A stretch of 64,000 bases of DNA from Dysidea avara. Lineage: Eukaryota > Porifera > Demospongiae > Dictyoceratida > Dysideidae. The DNA lies in NCBI RefSeq assembly GCF_963678975.1, contig NC_089273.1, positions 26,851,073 through 26,915,072 of the forward strand, read 5' to 3'. The notes below the pieces were generated by a model, which was not told the origin of the DNA, ran no database searches, and saw only the letters and a list, made by a program, of their open reading frames with translations. Positions 12,986-23,625 of the stretch are shown here, piece after piece. A program made the position numbers and the translations under genes. The number at the start of each line of letters is the position of its first letter. The first letter of the stretch is position 1.

Positions 12986-13129
12986 ATTTTCCTTTCTGCA
13001 AGAACTTTTTAGCACCAAGTAAGATCTCACCTACAACAGAATTTCTCGATATTAACTAATATGTGGTGTATGTTTGTGAACATGTGTGTATAGTGTTTGC
13101 ACATTTTGTGTGCATCTTGTGCTTGTATA

Positions 13130-13769
13130 TGTGACTGAATTTGACAAAACAAGGCTTCGACGCACAAAGCTTTGTTAGGAGATATGGCGATTTTAAGGAA
13201 TCATTGTGTAATAACTTCCCAGTGCCTACAGCTGTGCAAACAAAATTTGCACCAATTGTTCATCTGTTCACTAGCTATCACTGAGTGGGTGTATACATTT
13301 CTGATACCCAAAATTTGCCCTGTTTTGAGCAGCTTTTTTCGAGCGGGTAATAATATCACAGATGGTAGTAATAGGGTGGGAGGGTGGGGGTGGACGGTTG
13401 TCTTAATATACGGGTATAAAATGGAGTAAGAAGACGATTGGAATCCAGAGGCCAAGTTTGGGCTCTCCATGGCCCTCCATGGCTCTCAAATTACTCCAAA
13501 TTGACTGAGAACACTATTGGCGAGCTCTCTGTGAAGTCCCAGCTCACTACACACCATTATCACAAAGCCATGGCCATTTAATGGTGCCAATCTCACACTC
13601 GTGGCTTTGACAGGGTCGGAAGAAAGCTGCTACAGAAACCAGACTTGTCAGTGCTGAAGGAAGTACAGTGTGAAATATGATAGTGTATTAGACCAGCAAT
13701 CCATTTCTGGTAAAATCGTAAGTTTGATTTTGTGTGTGTGGAAGCCTGGATTTGTGAAATCCGGTCACA
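13130..13769 (+). mobile_element. TGTGAC-family MITE, copy C
   Basis: Starts tgtgactgaatttgac and ends ttgtgaaatccggtcaca, with TA on each side (13128-13129, 13770-13771). The 640-bp body is nearly identical to copy D (24224-24855) and to the inverted copy E (60797-61490), so this subfamily moved recently. Open frames inside are shared by the copies but have no protein-like signature and begin without ATG. Confidence 0.85.
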
Positions 13770-14384
13770 TAGAATGTAAGCATGTGTTTGTATGTAGTGA
13801 AATAAAAATAATAGTATGATGTTTGTGATCTCTTTCATAACCCTTAGCAAGGAATCTAGCTCTATGAGTGGCAAACCAAGTGGATAAGATGTCCTCAGGA
13901 CACTATGGCAGTGACCATAGCAGGTTTTATTCATTGATAAGTACAGAATGATTGATATACGTACTCCAATAGAACAGTCAAGCAACAAATACTCTAATAG
14001 AACAGTCATTGAACAATATAGCTAAAAATTTACATCCCTGTCTGAAAACACTTCCAGATCCCAGATGCAACCTCAGAGTTACTATTTCAAGATGGTGGCA
14101 TTCCCCAAGATCAACTAGAAAAGCATGCTTTGCAAATAAGTGCTTTACACACATCTTTGGTAACCCTGACTGTAGTCATTACTTGGCATGACCAGTAATT
14201 TCCACTGGCCCTTGTCCTAATAAAAAAAATTAACAGCTACTATAGGAATGTATGTTATACGCTCACCACCTATCAACAGATTTGTGTTTGGTTGCAACAC
14301 CTCTACAAGGCAGAATTCATCAAACACCCCCTATGGCTTGAACATTGGGTCTGTAAATTATATAACTGACAAAAATTAGTGATA
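13770..14384. other. Non-coding, with paired dispersed motifs
   Basis: Two tandem copies of a CTCTAATAGAACAGTCA-like motif occur at about 13963-14010. Nothing else recognised. Confidence 0.4.
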
Positions 14385-15226
14385 TACCCCTCAAAACACC
14401 TTTGCCATATAAAAGGCACGTCCAAGAAACTACAAGTATCTGTAACCCCATGTAAAAACAGATAAGCTATAGAAAACACTCCATAAAATTAATGAGTAAC
14501 TGAAAGAGCTGATATAATATCTATATAGCGTGGCCAAGAATCAATAATGTTACTACAACTGATTATGATTACCAAAGATTACCTTAGCTGTAAAACAGGA
14601 AGATAAAAGTAACTGGCAACCAAAACAGCTGATGTCTGAAGTGGCCATGAATAAAAGATAGGTTGATATAACTTACTACAATTATTAACTTGCAACATTG
14701 AATCTTAATCATTCAACTGTGTTCTATACATTCACCCTTGCTACATCCTAAACTAATTCTTTGTAACTCTAACTGGCTGGTAATTTGGTCACCTTTTTCA
14801 ATAGTCAGAGTAAAGATAAAAAGGCAGCCAAATTACCAGCCAATTACAGTTAAAAAGAATTAATTTAGGATGTAGCAAGGGTGAATGTATAGAACACAGT
14901 TGAATGATTAAGATTCAATGTTGCAAGTTAATAATTGTAGTAAGTTGTATCAACTTATCTTTTATTCTTGGCTGCTTCAGATATCAGCTGTTTTGGTTTC
15001 CAGTTACTTTTATTTGCCTGTTTTACAGCCAAGGTATTCTTTGGTAATCATAGTCAGTTGCAATAACATTATTGATTCTTGGCCACTCTAGATATCAGCT
15101 GTTTCAGTTACCCATTAATTTCATGGAGTGTTTTCTACAGCCTATCTGTTTTTACATGGGATTACAGATACTTGTAGTTTCTAGGACACGCCTTTTTTAC
15201 AGCAAAGGTGTTTTTTTGGGGGGGTA
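14385..15226. mobile_element. Foldback element, about 0.84 kb palindrome
   Basis: Two arms of about 400 bp, roughly 14385-14800 and 14822-15226, are inverted copies. For example, cattcacccttgctacatcc (14730s) pairs with ggatgtagcaagggtgaatg (14868-14887), and ctgtttttacatgggattac pairs with the gtaaccccatgtaaaaacag block. The centre is about 20 bp. No coding capacity. The outer ends read tacccc and ggggta. Confidence 0.8.
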
Positions 15227-15235
15227 TTATATTGC

Positions 15236-16655
15236 TTATAGCGTTCTTAAATGTTTGGAGATCTATTGTGTTGATGTTAGGGAGTTCCACTGAATAAGTG
15301 CTCGAGGGAGGAAGGAGTATTTGTATACATCAACTCTTGTTTGCAATTGAGTTAGCTTGATAGGATGTTGAGCATGGGTGTAGGACACTGGAGTTGGTGA
15401 CGGTAAGCAATGATCAGGTATTGCTAGTAAGTTCCCGACAATCTTGAATTGGAAGGTGAGCCTAGTAATTGATCTTCTGCTTTGAAGTGTAGGCCATTCA
15501 AGACTGGTTAAGTTAACATGTCTGTGATGCTATCATGGTTTTGGTTAGATCTGTGCCAGGGTTTGTTCAAAACGAAACGAGCAGCGCGGTGCTGCTAGTT
15601 TACTAATACTAGTGTGATGATAGGGATCCCAGATGGCTGAGCAGTATTCTAATGATGGTAAGAGCAATTGTTTGTAGATGTGTTCTTTAATTTATGATGG
15701 TGCATTGTGGAGATTTCTTTTTAAGAATCCAAGGAGTTGATTTGCCTTGTTACAGATGTAATTGATGTGAGGATCCCATGATAGTTTGTGGTGGAGATGG
15801 ATTCCAAGGTAATTGTGTTCTAATACTGTAGCCAGTGGAATGTTGGACATTTTGTATGTGAAAGTACTCTTGTTATGGTGTGTACATTTGAAGATGTTGA
15901 ATTCCATCATCCAGTCAGTTGCCCATCTTGTTAGTGAGTTTAAATCATCTTGAAGTATTTTATGGTCTTGTGGTTTTTAAATGGTTTTGTAAATAAGAAT
16001 ATCATCTGCAAAAAGATGGGTTTCACTTTGGATGTTGGCAATGATGTCATTGATATAAATCAGGAATAGAACTGGTCCAAGACAGACCCTTGGGGAACAC
16101 CAGATGTTACATCATAAATGGATGATTTAGAACCTTCTATTATAACATGTTGTGTGCAACCATGAAGAAAGGATTCAAGCCATTGTAATACATTCCCTCT
16201 TATTCCATAGTACCTTAGTTTGTAGAGGAGTCTTGAGTGAGATACTTTATCAAAAGCTTTAGAAAAATCTAGTATTGCAGGATCAACTTGTAAATTTGTG
16301 TCTATTTGTTTGGCAATGTCGTTGATGGTGATAAATAATTGTGACTCACAAGAGTGCTTATACCTAAATCTGAACTGTCCGACAGAAAGAATATTTTGAT
16401 CTATCAGATGTTTCATTATTTGACTTACTATAATGTGTTCCATTGATTTGCATAATACCGATGTTAATGAGATGGAACGATAGTTTTTTGGGTCAGATTT
16501 TTGGCCTTTCTTGACTATTGGACTGACATAGCCATGTTTCCATTGGGATGGTTCAGTTCCAGTTACTAGCGATTGTTTAAATATGTGAGTAAGCATAAGA
16601 GAAATTTCAGCTGCTGTTGTCTTTAGTACAAGTGGATGTATAGAGTCTGTAACCT
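15236..16655 (-). pseudogene. LINE reverse transcriptase, 5'-truncated and broken (CR1/L2/Jockey group)
   Basis: Read on the minus strand from about 16655, the product has standard non-LTR RT blocks: [47 protein letters not shown], then after a frameshift the active-site LFADD region. The thumb follows (15910-15692) and a C-terminal tail with LPRALIQWNSL near 15300-15240. At least two frameshifts and several stops separate the parts. The 5' end stops abruptly at about 16655, as expected for an aborted insertion. RT would copy the element RNA at a nicked target. The clade is inferred only. Confidence 0.85.
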
Positions 16656-17029
16656 TTCACGAGGCCCCCATCTTTACAAATTGCATTAGCATTTCTCTTC
16701 CATGTCTGCTAGTAGAACACTAATTGATAAATAAGCGTAACTTGTTCCACATGCTAGTTGGTGTAACAAAACATCGCGATCATTAGCATTTCAGATAAGC
16801 CTTCAGACGAACAGCCAGACAAAACAAAACCAGCCCCAAGAGATAAATAGATTCCTTACTATAGACTACACATGTAAACTACTTTAATTACTCAGCTAAA
16901 ACTACTAGTACTTTCACCTCACCTTTTGCTGTTGCTATGACTGACTGGTTACTAAGCATTATCACGTGGTGCACATTAATTAGAGTTACTAACAATTCAT
17001 GCAGTTTCATAGGCTGTATCCAGAAAAGT
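16656..17029. other. Non-coding spacer
   Basis: No feature recognised. Confidence 0.4.
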
Positions 17030-18006
17030 TATATCCCATCCAAAAACAACTTATAGCTGTAAAAAAAGTGCACGTCCAAGTAAAGCAGAGTTAACTGCGA
17101 CAAAAAGTAATGATATCATAATGCGGCCATGTGCGAGGTGTGCAAGTTGTAAAATTAATATTAGCTAATCAGATAATACAGTGTTATTGTTAAAGTGTTA
17201 ATTAGAACTATGTGATGCTGCTAGTTTTTAAGTGTGTGAGCATCTTCATAAATGCCACATAAATTTAATTCTCAATAAAGCAATGTGTATAGATTCTCTG
17301 ATAGTAATAAACACTGTGAAAAAGGTGGGATATAAGATGGTATTTCCAGTGGCTTATTGAATACAAATAAGCCTTAATATAAATCCTGTATTATACTCAT
17401 CTTATACTTTAGTATAATGCATACTATAATATTGCATGTATGGTTTCAGTTTAATTACCACAATACTTGAAATAGCTTATATCTGATATAATTCCCACAC
17501 TATACCATCACATATATGGTTTCAGTATGTTTAACACATTAACTAAAGCCTTATGTGGGATTGCTAGTATAATACAGGTTATACCAAACTTTTTTGTATT
17601 CAATAAGCCACTGGAAATACCATCTTATATCCCTCTTTTTTCACAGTGAAATAGTTTGAGTTTGGCCACCTTTCCTTTGTTCATAGCATTGCTGTATACA
17701 GGAAAGGAGGCCAAACTCAAACAATTTATTACTATCAGAGAATCTATACACATTGCTTTATTGAGAATTAAATTTTTGTGGCATTTATGAAGATGCTCAC
17801 ACACTTAAAAAACTAGCAGCATCACATAGTTCTCATTAACACTTTAAAAATAACATTGTATTATCTGATTAGCTAATATTAATTTTACAACTTGCACACC
17901 TCGCACATGGCCGCATTATGATATCATTACTTTTTGTCGCAGTTAACTCTGCTTTACTTGGATGCGCACTTTTTGTACAGCTATAAGCTGCTTTTGGATG
18001 GGATTT
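17030..18006. mobile_element. Foldback element, about 1 kb, with nested insertion
   Basis: Inverted arms 17030-17308 and about 17725-18006 match closely, for example tgcggccatgtgcgaggtgt against acacctcgcacatggccgca. The centre holds a nested CACTG-ended MITE (17312-17648) and a small hairpin, gtttgagtttggccacc to ggtggccaaactcaaac type, at 17654-17725. Confidence 0.8.
17312..17648. mobile_element. CACTG-ended MITE, EnSpm/CACTA-like
   Basis: Terminal repeats cactgtgaaaaa and ttttttcacagtg extend inward over about 45 bp (atataagatggtatttcc, ccagtggcttattgaatac). It is flanked by AAA on both sides, a 3-bp TSD supported by comparing the two arms of the host palindrome. Its first 12 bases equal the left end of the autonomous EnSpm element at 30466. 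Confidence 0.8.
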
Positions 18007-18045
18007 CAATACTTTTTGTTAGAAGAAGCAATGCACTGTTGATAA

Positions 18046-18634
18046 CAGTAGGTGAGTTTCCATGGTTTTGACAGAAACCCCAGATTACAGTGACAGAATA
18101 TTAAAATATAACTAATTTTAGTGGCCAGGGCCGCCCACATTGGGGGTAACTGGGGTATTTTGTCCCCTACCACAGCCCGAAAGGGGTCACTTGAATACCT
18201 GTTTAAAGAAAGATCGATATACTCTAATAGAGCAGTCAGGATCTAGACCCTTCCTTGCCCGTGGGCCCCTCTTTAACTCTTTTCCCTGGGCCCTCTAATT
18301 TCTCTGGACGGCCCTGTTAGTGGCATGCAACTGCAGTCAACTAACACCCATTTTAACTAGTAAACCCTTAACAACACTTTGCCTTTCATCTTGTACTGCA
18401 TTGAAACGATCAAGATACTCTATTAGAGCAGTCACAAAACAGCTGTAACACAACAATCAATATTTAGCATAGTTACAACTTCTGCTTAGCATCGGATTGT
18501 ATAGTTTAAATTACTAGCTACTTACAGACTTTACAATATAAAAATATGGTACTTGTAAAAATGTGACTGTTCTATTAGAGTATCTCGATCTACTTCAAGC
18601 ATTGACTAATTCAAGTGAAGAAGCTACGCCCCTG
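18046..18634. mobile_element. Degenerate CAGTGGCGG-family element
   Basis: The interior aligns with 3795-5021 (acagaaacccc near the left; catgcaactgcagtcaactaac against catgcagctgcacttaactg; two ACTCTAATAGAGCAGTCA-type motifs). The left end cagtaggtgag and right end gctacgcccctg are decayed inverted repeats and no TSD is clear. It hosts the hAT MITE at 18126-18316. Confidence 0.55.
18126..18316. mobile_element. Short hAT-like MITE with 8-bp TSD
   Basis: The 191-bp element starts cagggccgccc and ends ggacggccctg. It is flanked by the identical 8-bp repeat ttagtggc (18118-18125 and 18317-18324). Contains one ACTCTAATAGAGCAGTCA motif near 18214. Confidence 0.85.
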
Positions 18635-18683
18635 CCAAGAGATCTTGTGAAATGAAATGAGAATAGTAAAAAAAAAAAACAAA

Positions 18684-20156
18684 TAAATCTTGTGGCCCAG
18701 ACAACTGTCACCCACGTGTGTTGAAAGAAATCAAAGATGGACTTATTTTACCCCTCTATCTCCTATTTAATAAATCGTTACAGGAGTCCTCTTTGCCTTC
18801 ATGCTGGAAACTAGCAACAGTCACTGCCATTCATAAGAAAGGTGATACAAATCTTCCTAGCAATTATCGCCCAATCAGCCTTACTTCAATATTTTGCAGA
18901 ATGCTTGAGTCAATTATTAAAAATAGGATAATGTCTTACTTCCAAGCAAATGACTTTTTTGCAATGAGCAACATGGGTTTCGTAGCAGGAGATCTTGTGA
19001 GACGCAGCTATTGACTGTTATGGAACACTGGACTAGGTGTATTGATGATGGAACTAGTGTTGATGTTGTGTACCTAGATTTCCAAAAAGCTTTTGATAAG
19101 GTTCCCCACAGACGTTTGCTGACTAAGTTAGAAGCATATGGTGTTAATGGCTCGATACTTCATTGGATTAAAGCTTTTTTATCAAACAGGAAGCAACGAG
19201 TAGTTGTTCGTGGAGCACTCTCTGAGTGGTCTACTGTCACTAGTGGTGTCCCGCAGGGTAGTGTGCTTGGTCCCATCTTATTTATTATATATGTCAACGA
19301 CCTACCTGACTGTATACAGAGCTATTTGGGTATCTTTGCTGACGACACAAAACTTTATCGCCCCATCTGCTCATCTGAAGATTCCTCCATTCTGCAAGAA
19401 GACATTGATGCCACTTTGCAATGGTGTGACACATGGCTATCCTTCCTTAACCTTCCTAAATGTCACTACAGCACAATTGGACATTCATCAAACACAGAGT
19501 ATTATTTCTCATCTGAAAATGAAGCAAATATGATCTCCATGGTTGTGGAGGAAAAAGATCTGGGTGTAGTATTTGATAAAGATTTGAAGTTTACATCTCA
19601 TGTTAATCAAATTGTAATGAAAGCTAACAGGGTATTGGGAATTATTAAACGTACCTTTGCCTCCAGGGATGCCAACACAATAAGATTATTATACGTCACT
19701 CTTGTTCGCCCAATTTTGGACTATGCGTCAACTGTCTGGAACCCTCATCTTATGAAAAACATTCGTAAATTAGAAGCAGTTCAAAGAAGAGCCACAAAAC
19801 TTATACCCTCCTTCTATAATTTGACATACTCTGAAAGACTCCAAGAACTTAATCTACCCAGCTTACTTTACCGTCGAACCAGAATGGATCTGATTATGAC
19901 TTACAAAATCCTGAACAATTTAGTATCTGTGGACAAAGACTATTTTTTTACTGTTAATACCAACCCCACCCGATCAAATGGACTCAAACTTTACAAAAAT
20001 CGCTTTAACACTGCTATTAGAGGTCATAGTTTTTCACAGAGAATCGTCAATGATTGGAACACCTTACCCCACGAAATTGTATCTGCACCTAATGTACTGA
20101 TCTTTAAGACTAAAGTAGATGTATTTTTATATGACCGCCGGTTTGATTTTATTTAG
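18684..20156 (+). pseudogene. LINE reverse transcriptase, one frameshift (CR1/L2/Jockey group)
   Basis: The copy begins abruptly at KSCGPDNCHPRVLKE, so it is 5'-truncated just before RT. RT blocks follow: SNYRPISLTSIFCRMLESII, then one frameshift near 18955-18970 inside the QHGFR region, then [37 protein letters not shown], the catalytic FADD at about 19336, the thumb, and a C-terminus with NDWNTLP before the TAG at 20154-20156. Apart from the single frameshift the sequence is open, so this is a young copy. It is followed by a short 3' UTR and an AAT-repeat tail. Endonuclease and ORF1 are missing. Confidence 0.88.
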
Positions 20157-20205
20157 ATGTATTGAGATTGGTTTTTATAAGACTTTGTCTTCCTTGTACC
20201 AATTA

Positions 20206-20237
20206 ACAAATAATAATAATAATAATAATAATAATAG
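20206..20237 (+). repeat. AAT-repeat LINE tail
   Basis: A run of about nine aat units directly after the LINE 3' UTR. The same tail type follows the LINE at 45592. Confidence 0.8.
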
Positions 20238-20639
20238 TAAAGAAAAGGCACAATAGAGGGGCGCGTAATTATGTCCTGTTGTAAATAAACGCCTTTAAAA
20301 TTTATATTACTACTAAATAAACGCACCAGAATAGGCTTGTGTGGCTGTTGTCTCCAAGGTTGTCTCATTACTTGTCTTTTCGTGTTGAAGGGATTTAGTC
20401 GCAATTGGTGAGTTTAACTATACATGTATTTGTGTTGTAAAACTTAATTGTAAAAAGGCGATTAGCACATATCATGATAAACATGTATTTGTCACAGTAG
20501 AGTCTCTCACGAAGTCACGATTATTACGAGACATTGGACCAGGGTAAAAAATTTACTGCTATATTTAGAGGTTGTAGCGTTTGTATATCTTAGTATCTTT
20601 ATAATAATCCCCCATGACCACTAATCACTAATAGTACAG
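20238..20639. other. Non-coding spacer
   Basis: No gene recognised; contains aaataaacgcc/aaataaacgca iterations near 20285-20320. Confidence 0.35.
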
Positions 20640-20950
20640 CAATGTGATGTATATTATATCCACTTGTAAAATTCATGTGCATTTCATAGAGTGTCGATAA
20701 AATTGTATCCACGACCATATAAAATGGAAACATTATTTTCATAGGTAACAAAAGAGTTCATGTGCTTTTTATAGAGAATGCAGGATCACTAATGTCACCC
20801 ATGTTTGTAAATTCATAGGAATTTCATAGAGTATTGTGATAAATTCATGGGAATTTCCCAACACCATGAATATACCATGAATGCTTTTCAGGGAAAACTC
20901 ATGTGTAATTTATAAAATTCATAGATTATTCATGGTGATTTCATGGTTAA
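20640..20950. repeat. Degenerate ttcatag/catgaat repeat block
   Basis: Many variants of attcatgtgcatttcatag, aattcataggaatttcatag and ccatgaatatacc are packed in 300 bp. A similar block occurs at 57120-57370. It could be a decayed MITE interior; ends were not resolved. Confidence 0.5.
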
Positions 20951-21568
20951 AAAAGTTACTAGTGATAATGAGTAACTTTTTTGCTATGATGGTAGAGTGT
21001 ACTGATATGTTACACTGAGAGGTAGAGGAGACAAATTTTAGAAGGAAGGGCAGCCCATGATGGTGGGGGATCTGAGGATACATACACATTATAATTAGTG
21101 TGCTTTTAACATGCAGAGCATGCCAACTATGAGGATCTGCTGGGGTATACACTATGATGCCTCACAGGAAATTTATCCCTTTGAAATGAATTTGAGAATT
21201 ACTTCAGAGTTTCATAAATTCATCCCTTAATATTTGACTGTTGTTAAAATGATGACTGCTCTATTAGGGTATTTATAGATTTAGATTTTTAATAAGCATG
21301 TGTATATATATGGGATAATATGGTTAACTGCATATGGACAAATTTTAAGCTCAAATTTTAAGCTCTCCATATACAAGAGTATAGCTAGTTAGATCACATT
21401 ATTATAACTTTATGTAACTAAGATGGAAAACTGGAGAACGACACATCACTACAATACATTAACTGTGTACTCCCACCCATATCTTCAGACGAAAGCAAGT
21501 CTGAGTAGACGGTGAAAATCAAACTGATTAGCTTAAGCATTTGGTCAAAGGATACACAGACATTTTAC
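20951..21568. other. Non-coding spacer
   Basis: No gene seen. One reversed dispersed motif, gactgctctattagggtat, lies at about 21251. Confidence 0.35.
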
Positions 21569-21803
21569 CATAGGCGTAGAAAGATATTTTTAGATAGGGA
21601 GGCTTAGTTTGTTGCCCTCCACTACATAATAGATTGTATCACTGCTAAGGCACATAGAAATCCTTATTCACAACTTCATAGTTCGCTACACTGCTTCTCT
21701 GAGTACTGTGACTGCTTTATTAGAGTAACTGACTGCTCTATTAGAGTATCTCGATCTTTTTTACATTTACAATCAGAAAATCCCCCGGGTTGCTACGCCC
21801 ATG
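21569..21803. mobile_element. hAT-like MITE with 8-bp TSD
   Basis: The ends cataggcgtag and ctacgcccatg (one mismatch) are flanked by the identical 8-bp repeat cattttac (21561-21568 and 21804-21811). 235 bp, no coding. Carries two reversed CTCTAATAGAGCAGTCA motifs (21705-21755). Confidence 0.85.
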
Positions 21804-21893
21804 CATTTTACAACTGTTCATGTACATCTACTGGAGGTGTGAAAAGAATTTTCCAAGGGACTTCCCCTAAATACACAGTCTTTTAATGTCGGC

Positions 21894-22060
21894 TTGCACT
21901 GTGAAAAAAAGGAATATAAGATGGTATATCTAATGGCTTAAACTATACAAATAATCTCAGTATACCCTTGCATTATACTATATTATAACTATCTTATACT
22001 GTAGTATAAACCCCATCTTATATTATTGGTGGAAACAGATTATACTAGCTACACATTCTT
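21894..22060 (+). mobile_element. CACTG-ended MITE fragment
   Basis: Starts cactgtgaaaaaaagg and continues atataagatggtat, like the left half of 17312-17648. The right inverted end is not recognisable, so the copy is broken or decayed; the end coordinate is approximate. Confidence 0.5.
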
Positions 22061-22199
22061 TGTATGGCTTTGTTTACTTGACTAAATGTAATAACTTATT
22101 TATTTATTTGTAATGTACAGGACTCAGAATTGAGGATATGGTATAGCTTCACCATCAGATCTCATTATTGTCATTATCCTTAATGAATCTAATTTGTGT

Positions 22200-23067
22200 C
22201 AGTGGCGTAGCTACCATTGAGGCAACCGAGGCAACTTAAAATGCTCAACAATTCAGGCTGAGCAGCCTGAGTTTTCAGTGGCACACCTAATTTTCTACTC
22301 AAACCTTTACTACTACTAAGACAGTACCACACATAATAGAATCTATATGGCTGGACCACTTTTTAGCTACTCGAATTTGTATCAAAAGGATCGAGATACT
22401 CTAATAGAGCAGTCATCGTAATGTACTCTAATAGATCATTCAGTACACTGTTCTCATTACACTGCTTGGTCTAAATCATTTACGTTTTTGCTAATTGTCT
22501 TTAAATTACTTTTCAATAGTTCCAATGAGTCAACTGCATGGCATTGCATTGAGCTACTGAATTGATAACATCATGCATTAGCAGTTACAATCAAAACATT
22601 AATAGCTTCCAGCACATGCCATTTCAAAGTATACTTTTTCAAAATTTTCCTTGAGAGAGCATGCCCTCATACTCCTAGCTAGACATGCAGCTGAATATCA
22701 CGTGAAAGAGATAATCTTCAACTTAAATATCACATCAGATCAATAAAAGTATAGTGTGCATAACTATGACCTCGGTTGCAGTCCATGGATGGCCTAACCT
22801 CAAAATATCTCTGGAGTAAGTCAGCTTTTTGTGCTGGGTGAAATTAAACTAGTGTAATGATTGAAGCATAGTATACTGTAGCATTAACTAAGCTGGAGCA
22901 TTGCTTATGACATGTAGAAAAACACTCAGGGTCTTCTGAAACAGTTTCTTCCATCCAACCAGTTAACCAAATTGAAATTGCTTGTAAATCAGTTGAGTCA
23001 GACCCTCTCAATTAGGTCAATGTATAAACTTTGTCTCGGTAAAAAAAATTTTCTGGCTATGCCACTG
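22200..23067. mobile_element. CAGTGGCG-family element, about 0.87 kb
   Basis: The left end cagtggcgtagct and right end ggctatgccactg are inverted. The flanks tgtgt and tatgt agree at four of five bases, fitting a decayed 5-bp TSD. Holds ACTCTAATAGAGCAGTCA plus a variant at 22390-22440. Confidence 0.65.
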
Positions 23068-23329
23068 TATGTATGTATATTTATGTAATTGAATGGGTGT
23101 ACGGCTTCTAAGCCTCAACCCTAATCATATCATAATCATAATCATAATCACAGACCCTAATGCACCGACAATAATTGGACAATGCAGATTCTGGAATGCC
23201 ACAGCTGGCTGAGTTCAATATTCAGGTCAATAGCTACCTAAAACTATTATTTTTTACAAAATTGAAAAGACTTTTGTTGAAACCACTATAAGCTTGACAC
23301 CATTGGATTCAGTCACATGAGGTCACTCC

Positions 23330-23470
23330 TGCCGCTACACCATCCCTCCCATCAGAACTGAAACCTACCTACCCTCAACTACCAAGACGTGGAATAATCT
23401 CCCAGAGTCACAGGTGATTATCAACAATATAGATGAATTTAAAGATAAACTAGCACACTATTTGTTATAG
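23330..23470 (+). pseudogene. LINE ORF2 C-terminal tail fragment
   Basis: One frame reads RTETYLPSTTKTWNNLPESQ and then INNIDEFKDKLAHYLL before a TAG at about 23468. This is the usual end of CR1/L2-type ORF2, where a W-N-x-L-P motif sits near the C-terminus. Upstream frames are broken. The following 3' UTR contains cagacaggatgttatccgta, which recurs inverted at about 53740. Confidence 0.6.
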
Positions 23471-23625
23471 CACTCATATGCACAATTATTTGTGTTGTAT
23501 ACTCTGCATAAGGTTAAGTGGCGTTACAGACAGGATGTTATCCGTAATACTGAACTAATACACTACTAAAAACGGGATTCTTATTAATGCGCTATAGTAA
23601 ATGACACACGGGGGAGCTAATCGGT

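Noticed and set aside
13172-13429. An 85-residue frame conserved in MITE copies C, D and E
   Set aside because: It begins without ATG, overlaps other open frames, and is conserved only because the MITE copies are young; no protein-like features.
14009-14191. A short plus-strand frame after the dispersed motifs
   Set aside because: No start context, no family features and low-complexity surroundings.
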